Part shown: positions 29,531 to 37,754 of the stretch, piece after piece | Numbering within the stretch: position 1 is the first letter of the stretch | Layout: every line of letters begins with the position of its first letter | Assembly (NCBI RefSeq): GCF_018138715.1 | Contig: NZ_JAGSHX010000006.1 | Span: forward strand, 1,364,001 to 1,428,000 | Origin: Streptomyces asiaticus | GTDB lineage: Bacteria; Actinomycetota; Actinomycetes; Streptomycetales; Streptomycetaceae | Direction of reading: 5' to 3' | DNA: 64,000 bases | Notes under the pieces: model-generated | The model's database searches: none | Told to the model about the DNA's origin: nothing | The model's input: the letters and a program-made list of their open reading frames with translations, nothing else | Program-made: the position numbers and the translations under genes

Positions 29531-29776
29531 ATGAACGCAGCCGGTTACCGCGACCTCGCCGATCGACTGAAAGCCTACGGACTATCGATAGTGGCGAAGG
29601 GTGCCCAGCTGTGTGTGGCGAATCCGCTCAGCGCCAATCTGGTGGAGGAGATCGCCAGCCAGGGGGGACGCTACGTCACTGCCTGGGGGTATGAGATCGG
29701 CGAGCGTGGTGACGAGAGCGGTACCGCTCTTCGCCTCGCCTTTCTTCTCGGCGCGTCTCCGGGAGGCGCGGTATGA
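29531..29776 (+). CDS. Hypothetical protein (81 aa), first gene of small-gene operon
   Basis: [81 protein letters not shown]. It looks like a compact alpha/beta protein and recurs in Streptomyces islands beside XRE regulators, but no named family is evident. Its stop overlaps the next gene (ATGA), placing it at the head of a run of coupled genes. It diverges from the SLOG/XRE pair 63 bp away. Confidence 0.7.
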   Translation: MNAAGYRDLADRLKAYGLSIVAKGAQLCVANPLSANLVEEIASQGGRYVTAWGYEIGERGDESGTALRLAFLLGASPGGAV

Positions 29777-30369
29777 AGACCAGAACCCTGCCGTGGACAC
29801 CACCGCCCGCCGTGGACGTCGAACCCTTACCGGCAGGCAAGTGGTGGGACGCCGTCCGCGCAGCCCCGACCGTCGGCGAACGCGCCCTCGAACTGCTCGG
29901 CGACGAGACCGGCGCCGTCATCCAGGACAAGCACGGCCCTCTGTACTGGCTCGTCGCCATGGGCTCCGCCAAGAGCTGGCACCTGCGGCAAGTCCGCGTC
30001 CTCGCCAAGCTGGAGCACGAGAGCACTTACCTCGGTGTACCGCCCGTCTCCTGGACCGAGGGCCCGCGCACCCACTGGCGCGTGCCGCTCTCGGCCAACC
30101 GCTACCTGACGGACGCGGGGAGGTTGTGGGGGGCGCTGGCCGAGGCCGACCGCGCCGAGTACGGACGCGCCCCTGAGGGCCGCCAGCTCTGCTACCGCTG
30201 CAAGCTGCCCACCGACGAGCCCATCCCGGTCGAAGTGGAGGATGGCCGTAGCGCCGTCGGCAAGGTCACGTATGCCTGTCCTCCGCATGCGCCGCTCTAC
30301 TCGAAGCGCCGCCCGCGGAGCCTCACCAGCGCGGCCGCGGCCGAGCACGAGGGGCGGCGGTCCCGATGA
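29773..30369 (+). CDS. Hypothetical protein (198 aa)
   Basis: A 198-residue protein overlapping its neighbours by ATGA at both ends. [51 protein letters not shown] suggests a structured domain of about 110 residues, and a possible zinc knuckle [33 protein letters not shown] follows near the C-terminus (two cysteines at CxxC and a later Cys/His). A TTA codon at 29827-29829 implies bldA dependence. No function is known; its conserved position next to an XRE/DUF5753 gene suggests a cassette role. Confidence 0.7.
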   Translation: MKTRTLPWTPPPAVDVEPLPAGKWWDAVRAAPTVGERALELLGDETGAVIQDKHGPLYWLVAMGSAKSWHLRQVRVLAKLEHESTYLGVPPVSWTEGPRTHWRVPLSANRYLTDAGRLWGALAEADRAEYGRAPEGRQLCYRCKLPTDEPIPVEVEDGRSAVGKVTYACPPHAPLYSKRRPRSLTSAAAAEHEGRRSR

Positions 30370-31245
30370 CCACCATCCCGGACCGCGGCCCCGCAGCCCT
30401 CGTACTGGGCGCCTACCTGCGCTCGCTCCGGCTGGCCAAGGGCATCAAGGCCGCCAAGGCCGCCGAGGCGATCCGCGGCTCGGAGGCCAAGCTCAGCCGC
30501 ATGGAGACCGGTCAGGTGGCACAGCGCTGGGACGACGTGTCCACCCTGGTCAGGGTCTACGGGATGACCGACTGGTCCACCATCGTGGACACACTGCGGT
30601 GGTCAGGCTGGCAGTCGAGAGAGCTCAAGCGCAGGGCAAGCACCATCCACGACAACGCCGAAGGCTGGCTGGACCGACTACGCGCGTGCGAGCACCACGC
30701 ATCCGCCATCTGCGGCTACGCCACGGCCACCATCCCGCGCATCGTGCAGACCATGGGAAGGCCCCGTGGACTATCTGACCCTGCTGACAACGTCCACCCG
30801 ACCCCCGCGGATCCCGCGGCACACCGTGCTCCCAGACCAGACACGGCAGGACGTCGTCATCCTCCTCGATGGGGCGATGCTCCTGCGGACGTGCGCAAAC
30901 CCGGCGGCGATGGCAGCGCAGATGGCCTATCTCCAGCATCTGCAGGAATCCACGCACGGTCCGCGGATCTTGGTGGTGCCCTTCCAGGCCGGGGTCATCC
31001 CGCCGCACGGCGCCCTGCACCGCTTCCTGCTCCACGACCAAGAGGTCTGCGCCGAGGAGACCTGGAGCGCCATCTACATCACCGGAGCCGACAGCCAGGC
31101 GGCGCGCGACTGCCTGGCCGCCGGGCTCACTGCCGCCAAGGATCTCAAGGCGAGCGCCGCGTTGCTGGACATCGCGCGCCGACGGTTCGAGCAGCTGGCC
31201 AAGGACCCAGAGTCCGATCCGCTCCTGGAAGAGCTGACGGCATGA
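30366..31245 (+). pseudogene. XRE/DUF5753 regulator interrupted by a +1 frameshift
   Basis: The first frame gives an XRE HTH ([39 protein letters not shown]) and the start of the DUF5753 domain up to TIPRIVQT near 30752. The domain then continues in the next frame as [43 protein letters not shown] ... LLEELTA to 31245. Removing one G from the GGG at 30755-30757 restores a single frame reading [17 protein letters not shown], about 292 residues, the normal family length. WhiJ-like regulators of this type pair with small acidic proteins. It may be a true mutation, a sequencing error in a G run, or slippage. Confidence 0.8.
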
Positions 31246-31418
31246 CCGCGAGTCCGCTGGGTCCGGCCGCCGAGACCGAGTGGCGCGCCGCCCTGGAGCA
31301 CGCCGCAGGCTGCCTGGCCTGCCGGACACCCGGCGCTGTCTGCTTGGAGGGCGGGCGGCTGCTACGCGCCTACGAGGAAGCCGCACGGCAAGCCCGGCCA
31401 GGAGGTGACGCCGAATGA
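31242..31418 (+). CDS. Small Cys-containing protein downstream of DUF5753 gene
   Basis: A 58-residue protein, [58 protein letters not shown], with CxxC and a third cysteine that could bind metal. Its ATG overlaps the stop of the DUF5753 reading frame (ATGA) and its own stop overlaps the next small gene. Position matches the small partner genes that accompany whiJ-like regulators, but it is not a DUF397 protein by eye. Confidence 0.7.
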   Translation: MTASPLGPAAETEWRAALEHAAGCLACRTPGAVCLEGGRLLRAYEEAARQARPGGDAE

Positions 31419-31558
31419 GGCGCCGTCGCCACTCACCTGCTGCGCGAGCCGGGCTTCTCGCCTTCCGCGCCGCCCACATGGGCCTGCTGCTCACCGTGGT
31501 CCCCGCCCTGCTGGTGCTCGCGGTGTGGATTTGCTTCGCGAGCAGCCCGGCCCGATAG
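31415..31558 (+). CDS. Single-pass small membrane protein (47 aa)
   Basis: Reading from ATG 31415 gives [22 protein letters not shown], then a hydrophobic stretch [20 protein letters not shown], and a short tail SSPAR. A basic N-terminus and one transmembrane segment predict an inward N-terminus. It overlaps the preceding gene by ATGA, which supports translation. No family known. Confidence 0.6.
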   Translation: MRRRRHSPAARAGLLAFRAAHMGLLLTVVPALLVLAVWICFASSPAR

Positions 31559-31561
31559 ACC

Positions 31562-31627
31562 GGGTGGGCCGTCGGCGGCCCGGGGATGCCCCGCCCCGGG
31601 CTTGGCTTCGCCGTCGGCGGCCCACCC
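31562..31627 (+). terminator. Long stem-loop before the proline-rich peptide gene
   Basis: Outer arms GGGTGGGCCGTCG (31562 on) and CGGCGGCCCACCC (ending near 31627) pair at 12 of 13 positions, with an inner GC-rich hairpin. It separates the overlapping small genes from the peptide/methyltransferase pair and could terminate or attenuate transcription. Confidence 0.6.
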
Positions 31628-31738
31628 TTCCAGACACCCTGCGGCCCCGCCCCGGCCGCCCCCTTGTCAATGAGGACGGACCGGCCAGGGCGGGTCTTCA
31701 CCCAGGTGCCCAAGCGCCTGTACTCAGGAGGTGGAAGT

Positions 31739-31843
31739 GTGACTGTCAAGAACAAGCACAAGGGCGATCCCGCCCCGATCAAGCCGTGGACGCCCCCGCC
31801 GCCGCCCCCGCCGGACGGCACGCCGCCCCCGAGGGAGAAGTGA
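31739..31843 (+). CDS. Short proline-rich peptide next to a methyltransferase (possible RiPP precursor)
   Basis: A 34-residue ORF starting at GTG 31739 behind a strong AGGAGGTG site. The sequence is MTVKNKHKGDPAPIKPWTPP followed by a run of seven prolines in total, then DGTPPPREK. The strong ribosome site and its position six bases before a PCMT-like methyltransferase support translation. Asp10 or Asp26 could be the methyl acceptor if the peptide is the substrate. No cysteine is present, so it is not a lanthipeptide precursor, and no ATP-grasp or dehydratase gene is nearby. Confidence 0.6.
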   Translation: MTVKNKHKGDPAPIKPWTPPPPPPPDGTPPPREK

Positions 31844-31849
31844 GGGCCC

Positions 31850-32938
31850 ATGACCGAGGACTGGCGACCACGTCACGCGGCGCTGCTGGAAGCTCTCGCC
31901 GCGTCCGGCGAGCTGCCGGGCGCATGGCGCCCGGCCTTCGCCGCTGTCCCACGCCACCACTTCATCCCCGCCGACATCTGGGAGCAGCGGGCCACCTGCG
32001 TTCCCGTGACGACGGACGCGGCCTGGTGGGACCTTGTCTACCGGGATGTGCCGATCGTGACGCAGGTGGACGACGGGCAGAGCGACGGCCCGGCCATCGC
32101 GACCTCGTCCAACTCCATGCCCACGATGGTGGCGCGCATGCTCACCGCGCTGGAGGTCGCCGACGGGCAGCGCGTGTTGGAGATCGGCACCGGCAGCGGC
32201 TGGAACGCCGCGCTGCTCGCCGCGCGCCTGGGGAGCCGGAACGTCACCACCGTCGAGGTTGATCCGGTGCTGGCGGAGAAGGCCGCGAAGGTCATCAAGG
32301 ACGCCGGGTACAGCCCTGATGTCGTATGGGGCGACGGCGCATGGGGGTGGGAGTCCGGGGCGCCGTACGACCGGATCATCGCGACCTGTTCGGTGCGCCG
32401 CATCCCCTACGCCTGGGTGCGGCAGACCAAGCCGGGCGGGCTCATCCTCGCCCCGCTGGCAGGAGACTTCTGGTCCGGGGCGCTGGTGCGGCTCGACGTG
32501 GGCGGCGACGGGGTGGCCTCCGGCCGGTTCGTCGGCGGAGCCCGGTTCATGCCCATGCGCTCGGAACGCCCTCGCCCGGACGCCCCGGTGGACAGCGGAA
32601 CGGGGCGGCGCGGCGGCACCGGCGCGCTTCCCGCCGAGACCATGGCGGGCCTCGGTTTCGCCCTCTACGCGGGCGCGAAACTGCCGGGCGTGGTCATGGC
32701 CGACGGAAAACCGGACGGCAGGTATCAGATGTGGCTCCATGATCGAAACGGGTCGGCGGCCACCGTCACCCAGGAGGAGGTGTGGAGTTACGGCCCACGC
32801 CGGTTGTGGGACGAGGCCACCGCCGTGCACGACACATACGTGAACGACGGCAGCCCGGACTCCGGCGACTTCGGGCTGACCGTGTCCCCCGGCGGACAAC
32901 AGCTCTGGCTCCGCTCACCTGACACACCCCTCGACTGA
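31850..32938 (+). CDS. Protein-L-isoaspartate O-methyltransferase-like (RiPP-associated type)
   Basis: A 362-residue SAM methyltransferase. The N-terminal region FAAVPRHHFIPADIWEQ and the SAM site VLEIGTGSGWNAALLAARLG, with VEVDPVLAEKAAKVIKDAG and CSVRRIPYAWVRQTKPGG, match the PCMT family. The C-terminal extension of about 150 residues (GFALYAGAKLPGVVMADGKPDGRYQMWLHDRNGSAATV ... SGDFGLTVSPGGQQLWLRSP) is typical of actinobacterial members that act in FxLD-lanthipeptide or ATP-grasp peptide systems rather than protein repair. Adjacent to the proline-rich peptide gene, its likely substrate. Confidence 0.85.
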   Translation: MTEDWRPRHAALLEALAASGELPGAWRPAFAAVPRHHFIPADIWEQRATCVPVTTDAAWWDLVYRDVPIVTQVDDGQSDGPAIATSSNSMPTMVARMLTALEVADGQRVLEIGTGSGWNAALLAARLGSRNVTTVEVDPVLAEKAAKVIKDAGYSPDVVWGDGAWGWESGAPYDRIIATCSVRRIPYAWVRQTKPGGLILAPLAGDFWSGALVRLDVGGDGVASGRFVGGARFMPMRSERPRPDAPVDSGTGRRGGTGALPAETMAGLGFALYAGAKLPGVVMADGKPDGRYQMWLHDRNGSAATVTQEEVWSYGPRRLWDEATAVHDTYVNDGSPDSGDFGLTVSPGGQQLWLRSPDTPLD

Positions 32939-33022
32939 CAGATTGGGCCAACCCCGGCCCTGGCCGTACGCATCCGCCGGGGTGCGCGGGCTACGCACTG
33001 AGGACGCGGGCGGTCTGAGCCG

Positions 33023-33811
33023 TCAGTCCGAGCCGTCGAGGTCGTGGCCCGCGTCGGCGCCGAGGACGCCGTCCAGCTCGGAGATCTCCCCGACCAGCCG
33101 CAGGACGTCCCCGGTGCCCTCGAGGGCGAGCATCACCTCGGCGACGCCCGTATCAGCGGGCCGGGCCTCCTCCTCGGCCCGGACGATCCTGGTGGTGCGG
33201 TCCCGGCCCTTCCACGGTGCCCGGTCCACCCGGACCCGCAGCACCTTGTACCCGGCGGCCGTGCACAGCTCCAGCACGCGCGGCAGCAGTCCGGCGCCCA
33301 CCCGGTACGAGAGGCTCAACTCCACCCGTTCGGCCGACCAGACGGTCGGCAGCCGGCGGGTGAGTACCGGATAGCCCCGGATCACCAGGAAGTGCACCGC
33401 GGTGGCGGCGGTGGCCAGCAGGGCCAGACCACCGCCGCAGGCCATGCCCACCGCACAGGTCAGCCAGACGGTCGCGGCGGTGGTCAGGCCGCGGACGGCG
33501 TCCCGCCGGACGAAGATCAGGCCGCCGCCGATGAAGCCGATACCGGAGACGATCTGCGCCGCCACCCGCGAGGGGTCGAGGCCGACGTGGTCGCGGAACA
33601 GCACATCGGCGAAGCCGTACTGGGAGACCTGCATGAACAGCGCGCTGCCCACACCCACCAGGGTGTGGGTGCGCAGCCCGGCGCTCTTCTGCTGCACCGC
33701 CCTCTCGAGCCCGATCAGGGTGGACAGCACCAGCGCGACGCCGAGCTCGGCGAACTGCCGCACTCCCTGGTCGGCGCCGAATTCCCACATCGGAGCGGCG
33801 ATCAGTTGCAC
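33023..33811 (-). CDS. MgtC/SapB family membrane protein
   Basis: A 262-residue protein from GTG 33811 (ribosome site AAGGGACG). Four hydrophobic segments occupy the first 150 residues, with the family hallmark GLERAVQQKSAGLRTHTLVGVGSALFM and VSGIGFIGGGLIFVRRDAVRGLTTAATVWLTCAVGMACGGG. The C-terminal cytosolic part resembles an ACT-like domain. MgtC proteins inhibit F-type ATP synthase or support survival in low magnesium; this role is only family-level here. It lies beyond the right end of the accessory island. Confidence 0.92.
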   Translation of the reverse strand: MQLIAAPMWEFGADQGVRQFAELGVALVLSTLIGLERAVQQKSAGLRTHTLVGVGSALFMQVSQYGFADVLFRDHVGLDPSRVAAQIVSGIGFIGGGLIFVRRDAVRGLTTAATVWLTCAVGMACGGGLALLATAATAVHFLVIRGYPVLTRRLPTVWSAERVELSLSYRVGAGLLPRVLELCTAAGYKVLRVRVDRAPWKGRDRTTRIVRAEEEARPADTGVAEVMLALEGTGDVLRLVGEISELDGVLGADAGHDLDGSD

Positions 33812-34057
33812 ATCCGTCCCTTCTGTCCGGCCTGTCCGGCCTGGGATGGATCCGCTCCATCCGGTCCGCCCGCCCCTCGTGGTCCCTTCCCCCGACCGCC
33901 GTCCCCCATGAGTACCCGCTGAGTACCCGCCTTTCGCACGGGGTGTGCGCCGGTGACTCACACACCATCCCCACACACGCTCCCGCACCACCTGGGCATG
34001 CGCTTGACTCGGAGTGTCACCACTGCATGGACGTTACATCCGGAAGGGGATCAACCC

Positions 34058-34315
34058 GTGACCACCGAGCCCGAGCAAGCCGCGTTAGCCGTGGAGCTCG
34101 CGGAACTGCGCCGGACCGTCGAAGTGGGCTTCACCCGCGTCGACGGCCGGCTCGCCCTGCTCGACCACCGTGGAGAGCAGGCTGAGGAGGACGTGAACCA
34201 ACTGGGCGGGCGGCTACGGATTCTGGAGCACGGACGCTGGCCGCTGCCCTCCATCGCCGCCCTGACCGGGGTGTCCGCCCTGGCCGTCGCGGTATGGCAG
34301 GCGGCGGGACACTAG
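34058..34315 (+). CDS. Small phage-type protein with coiled coil and C-terminal membrane anchor
   Basis: An 85-residue protein from GTG 34058 (TTEPEQAALAVELAELRRTVEVGFTRVDGRLALLDHRGEQAEEDVNQLGGRLRILEHGRWPLPSIAALTGVSALAVAVWQAAGH). A heptad-like coiled coil spans residues 10-60 and a hydrophobic segment ends the protein. Very similar proteins are encoded in the lysis region of Streptomyces phages, so this may be a remnant or domesticated copy. GGAAGGGG precedes the start. Confidence 0.7.
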   Translation: MTTEPEQAALAVELAELRRTVEVGFTRVDGRLALLDHRGEQAEEDVNQLGGRLRILEHGRWPLPSIAALTGVSALAVAVWQAAGH

Positions 34316-34337
34316 CCAGGACGGCCGGTGGCCCGGC

Positions 34338-34868
34338 CTACCCGAGCCTGATGTGGTGGAGCAGCAGCAGCGCGGCCGCCATGTTGGCCGCGGGCACCTC
34401 GCCCCGCGCCACCAGATCGGGCACGAGCTTCAGCGGCACCCACTCGCGGCGGTCCGACTCGAAGTCGTCCTCCGGGTGCCCGACGTACGACGCCTCCTCT
34501 GCCCAGTAGATGTGGTGCCGTGCGTCGGTGAGCCCGTTGGACGGCTCGACGGAGAGCAGATGGCGCAGCGGGCCGGGCCGCCAGCCGGTCTCCTCCTCCA
34601 TCTCCCGGGCCGCGGCGTCGGCGATGTCCTCACCGTCCTCGACGACGCCCGCGGCCAGCTCCCAGCCCCAGGCGTCGGTGATGAACCGGTGCCGCCACAG
34701 CAGCAGCACCTCGTTGGCCGCGTTCACCACGGTGGCCACGGCCACCGGGCGCAGCCGGATCAGATAGTGATCGAGTTGACGTCCGTCGGGGAGCCGGACA
34801 TCGGCGAGGTTGACCCGGAACCATCGGTTCTCGTACACGGTCCGCTCCCTAAGGTTCTTCCAGCGCAC
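34338..34868 (-). CDS. Nudix hydrolase (ADP-ribose pyrophosphatase-like)
   Basis: A 176-residue protein starting at GTG 34868 after AAAGGTGG. The Nudix box is complete: GVVEDGEDIADAAAREMEEETGW fits GX5EX7REUXEEXGU. Upstream strands RVNLADVRLPDGRQLDHYLIRLRPVAVATVV and downstream HHIYWAEEASYVGHPEDDFESDRREWVPL match ADP-ribose/NDP-sugar pyrophosphatases. Longer readings of this frame cover the neighbouring regulator antisense and are not real. Confidence 0.92.
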   Translation of the reverse strand: MRWKNLRERTVYENRWFRVNLADVRLPDGRQLDHYLIRLRPVAVATVVNAANEVLLLWRHRFITDAWGWELAAGVVEDGEDIADAAAREMEEETGWRPGPLRHLLSVEPSNGLTDARHHIYWAEEASYVGHPEDDFESDRREWVPLKLVPDLVARGEVPAANMAAALLLLHHIRLG

Positions 34869-34948
34869 TGTCAGCCACCTTTCGTCGCACGGGAGGCCAT
34901 CCTGGGCCACCCGCTGACGAGAGTGCGGACCCGCGAGCGGAACCGCGG

Positions 34949-36286
34949 TCACAGAGGAACGCGCAGTGCCCCGTCGATGAGTTCGGCGGCCTCGGCCGTC
35001 GCGGCGCTTCCGCTGGCCGCGAGGTGTTCCCGTACTGCCCGCAGCCGGTCGCGTAACCGCTGGGACTCCATGCCCCGCGCCCGCTCGGTCATCTCCACCG
35101 CGGTGGCGCCCGCCCGGTCCGCCTCGCCCTGGCGCAGCTCGATATGGGTGAGCATGGCGAGCCGGTGCACCCGGCCCCGGTCGTGGGCGGGGGTGCCGAC
35201 CGCGGCGGTGGCGTGCTCGCGGGCGCCACCGAGGTCGCCGAGGCTCAACAGCGCCTCGGCCACCTGGACGTTCACCAGACCCGGCTGGACATAGCCGGTC
35301 TCGTCGGGCTCCTGGCCCGGTCTGATCCGGTCGGCGGCGGTCTCGGCGCGCCGGATGCAGGACAGCGCTCCGGCGCCGTCGCCGAGCCGGGCGTACGCCT
35401 TGGCCTGCATGGCGTAGAGGTCGGCGGCGAGCGCGGGGGTGATCTGGGAACCCGCGGCGCGCAGCGCCGACTCGGCGAAGGCGACCGCCTGCCGGTACTC
35501 CTTCATGAAGAGGGACTGGTTGACCAGCAGCGCTATCACATACGCGCCCAGGCCCCGGTCGCCGCTGGCCTTGGCGAGCCGCAGCGCCTGGTGGAAGTAG
35601 CGCTGGGCCAGGCCGTGCGTGTTGGAGTCGTAGGCGCAGATCCCGGCGATGGCGACCAGGCCGCCGGTCGCCCGGTGCAGCTGGCGGCCGGTGTCGTCGG
35701 CGTAGGCGCCGCGCAGCAGCGGCGCCGCCTCGGAGTTGAGGAACCCCACCACCCGGGTCCGGGTCGCGACACCGCCGGCCTTGCGGTACATCTGCTCGTA
35801 GTGGGCGCGGGCGGCGCGCAGCGTCTCGATGTCGGTCATGCTCACGCGGGTCAGCCCGCGCCGGGAGACATCGGAGTCCTCGGGAGGGTTCTCCCACTCC
35901 CACACCGGGATGACGGCGGGGGTACCGGTGACCGCCGGGGCCTCGACGACATGCGGGCGCTGCTGTTCGTCGGAGCGCCACAGCGCGGTGGCGCGCTCGA
36001 CGAATCCGGAGAGCGAGGTGGCGGGGCCGCGGGCGCTGCCGGGGGTGCCGAGTCCGATGTCGTCCAGGGTGAGGGCGCGGTGCAGCCGCTCGCCCAGCAC
36101 CTCGCAGATGAGGTCGGGCACCTGGCCGCGCGGCCGCTGGCCCTTCAGCCACCGGGCCACCGCGGTGTGTTCGTACCGCAGCTTCATCCCCCGGGCCCGG
36201 CCCGCCTCGTTGACATGCGCGGCCAGCCCCGCGTGGGAGACTCCGGCCTCGTCGAGCACGGAGTCGAGCAGTGTGTTGGGCTCCAT
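34949..36286 (-). CDS. NsdA-like transcriptional regulator with TPR domain
   Basis: A 445-residue protein from ATG 36286 (ribosome site GGGAGGGCGAG). The N-terminus MEPNTLLDSVLDEAGVSHAGLAAHVNEAG ... YEHTAVARWLKGQRPRGQVPDLICEVLGERL is a cryptic XRE-type HTH shared with Streptomyces NsdA/NsdB-class regulators, negative regulators of antibiotic production and sporulation. The C-terminal two thirds are TPR-like helices (DLYAMQAKAYARLGDGAGALSCIRRAETAADRI). Assignment to the exact subfamily is tentative. Confidence 0.8.
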   Translation of the reverse strand: MEPNTLLDSVLDEAGVSHAGLAAHVNEAGRARGMKLRYEHTAVARWLKGQRPRGQVPDLICEVLGERLHRALTLDDIGLGTPGSARGPATSLSGFVERATALWRSDEQQRPHVVEAPAVTGTPAVIPVWEWENPPEDSDVSRRGLTRVSMTDIETLRAARAHYEQMYRKAGGVATRTRVVGFLNSEAAPLLRGAYADDTGRQLHRATGGLVAIAGICAYDSNTHGLAQRYFHQALRLAKASGDRGLGAYVIALLVNQSLFMKEYRQAVAFAESALRAAGSQITPALAADLYAMQAKAYARLGDGAGALSCIRRAETAADRIRPGQEPDETGYVQPGLVNVQVAEALLSLGDLGGAREHATAAVGTPAHDRGRVHRLAMLTHIELRQGEADRAGATAVEMTERARGMESQRLRDRLRAVREHLAASGSAATAEAAELIDGALRVPL

Positions 36287-36374
36287 CTCGCCCTCCCGAA
36301 GCGCTCGGTGGCGCCAGCGTAATGGAGGGCGCTTCGCACGGGGTGTGAATCGGGTGGTGGGAGCGGGCCGTTCC

Positions 36375-36540
36375 AGGGCCTGTCTGGGGTTGTGATCTGG
36401 GCTCGCGGGGCGTGGCACGCACGCTCGCCGCGTTGCCGAAACGCCCTAGTAGCTCCGCTACGAGGGCCTTCCGGCGCCCTACGATCGCACGCACCACGCC
36501 CCGCTCCCTGATCCAGATCACAACCCCCGACAGGCCCTAG
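36375..36540. repeat. 166-bp imperfect palindrome (MITE-like), supplies a stop codon
   Basis: Outer ends AGGGCCTGTC and GACAGGCCCT pair, followed by GGGTTGTGATCTGG/CCAGATCACAACCC, GGGGCGTGGCACGCACG against CGTGCGTGGTGCGTGC-type sequence, and a centre at CCCTAGTAGC-TCC-GCTACGAGGG near 36457. The right end contains the TAG stop codon (36537-36539) of the phosphatase gene. I recall very similar elements dispersed in other Streptomyces chromosomes. Confidence 0.88.
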
Positions 36541-37754
36541 GCCCGGTGGGCGTCGGCGGCGGGGCGGGTGAGAGCGCTGGGGCCTGAGAGCGGGCAGTGG
36601 TCGTAGCGCAGGGCGAGCAGCGCCACGTCGTCGGCGAGCCTGCCGCCGGTGTGGCGCAGCAGCGCCGCGCGCACCCCCGCCACGACCGCCGCGGGGACGA
36701 GCGGTCCGGCGCCCGCGGCCTCGGACAGGGCGCGGCGCAACGGGAAGAACGTGCCCTGGGCGTCGCGGGCGTCCTCGGCGCCGTCGGTGTGCAGCACCAG
36801 GGTGTCGCCGGTCTCCAGGGAGCCCCAGTGGGCGGTGGGGAGTTCGGCGGGGAGCGGGAAGAGGCCCAGCGGGGGCAGCACCTCGCCGGGTGCGGTCTGC
36901 CGGGCCAGGGCCGGGCCCACGGGCTGTTCGCGGAGGCGGTACGGCCAGGGGTGGCCGCAGTTGAGCGCGGTGACCTCGCCGTCCCGGCCCACCTCCAGCA
37001 GCAGGACGGTCACGAACTCCTCGTCCACATGGCTGTCCAGCGGGCACTCCCCGTCGGCGCGGGCCCGCAGATGGCGCTCCAGGGCGCGGTCGAGCCGCCG
37101 CAGCACCCCGCTGAGCCGGGGTTCCTCATGGGCGGCCTCACGGAAGCTGCCGAGGACGGCGGCCACGGTGCCGATCGCGGGGAGGCCGTGCCCGCGCACA
37201 TCGCCGATGATGACGCGAACGCCGTACGGGGTGGCCAGCGCCTCGTAGAGATCGCCGCCGACGGCGGCGCCCCGGCTGGCCGACAGATGGCCGCCCGCCA
37301 GCTCGATGCCCGCCAGCCGGGCCGGGAGCGGCCGCAGCACCACGTCCTGCGCCGCGGCGGCCACCGCCCGGAGCTCCTCCAGCTCGCGGACCAGCCGCAC
37401 CTTGCGGCCCGCCGTGAGATAGCCGCCGAGGGCCACGCCGGCGATGGCGCAGCAGGTGACCAGCGGGGCGTGCGGGTCCGTCACCTCGCCGTCGGGCTCC
37501 AGCGCGGTCACGGGCGCGAGGGCGAACAGCAGACCGGCGCTGCCGAGCAGCAGCACGCGTCCGCGGCGGCCGCCGCTCGCACAGGCGATGGCGGGTGCGG
37601 CGGCGATGAGGGGGACGACCTCGGTGTGATGCGGGGTCAGCAGCTCCCAGCAGATGACGCCGAGCACCCACAGACAGGGGACGGCGCGGGCGGCCGCCCG
37701 CAGGCTCCGTGCCCTCCGTGCGAACGCGCCGCCGACTGCCGATGTCCCGATCAT
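36537..37754 (-). CDS. Membrane-anchored PP2C/SpoIIE-type serine phosphatase
   Basis: A 405-residue protein from ATG 37754. Four or so hydrophobic segments occur in residues 20-115 (LWVLGVICWELLTP, VVPLIAAAPAIACA, LLLGSAGLLFALAPV, VTCCAIAGVALGGYL). The C-terminal PP2C domain carries SRGAAVGGDLYEALATPYGVRVIIGDVRGHG (metal-binding aspartates) and LVLHTDGAEDARDAQG. Such phosphatases regulate anti-anti-sigma factors. The stop codon is inside the adjacent palindromic repeat, so the last residues may have been set by its insertion. Confidence 0.9.
   Translation of the reverse strand: MIGTSAVGGAFARRARSLRAAARAVPCLWVLGVICWELLTPHHTEVVPLIAAAPAIACASGGRRGRVLLLGSAGLLFALAPVTALEPDGEVTDPHAPLVTCCAIAGVALGGYLTAGRKVRLVRELEELRAVAAAAQDVVLRPLPARLAGIELAGGHLSASRGAAVGGDLYEALATPYGVRVIIGDVRGHGLPAIGTVAAVLGSFREAAHEEPRLSGVLRRLDRALERHLRARADGECPLDSHVDEEFVTVLLLEVGRDGEVTALNCGHPWPYRLREQPVGPALARQTAPGEVLPPLGLFPLPAELPTAHWGSLETGDTLVLHTDGAEDARDAQGTFFPLRRALSEAAGAGPLVPAAVVAGVRAALLRHTGGRLADDVALLALRYDHCPLSGPSALTRPAADAHRA

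Noticed and set aside
31739..31843. Lanthipeptide precursor of the FxLD class
   Set aside because: No cysteine, serine or FxLD motif and no dehydratase or cyclase nearby; retained only as an uncharacterised short peptide.
34338..36521. 727-aa fusion of a regulator-like part with Nudix hydrolase
   Set aside because: The upstream part is a wrong-frame reading of the NsdA-like gene; GTG 34868 with a good ribosome site gives the proper Nudix protein.
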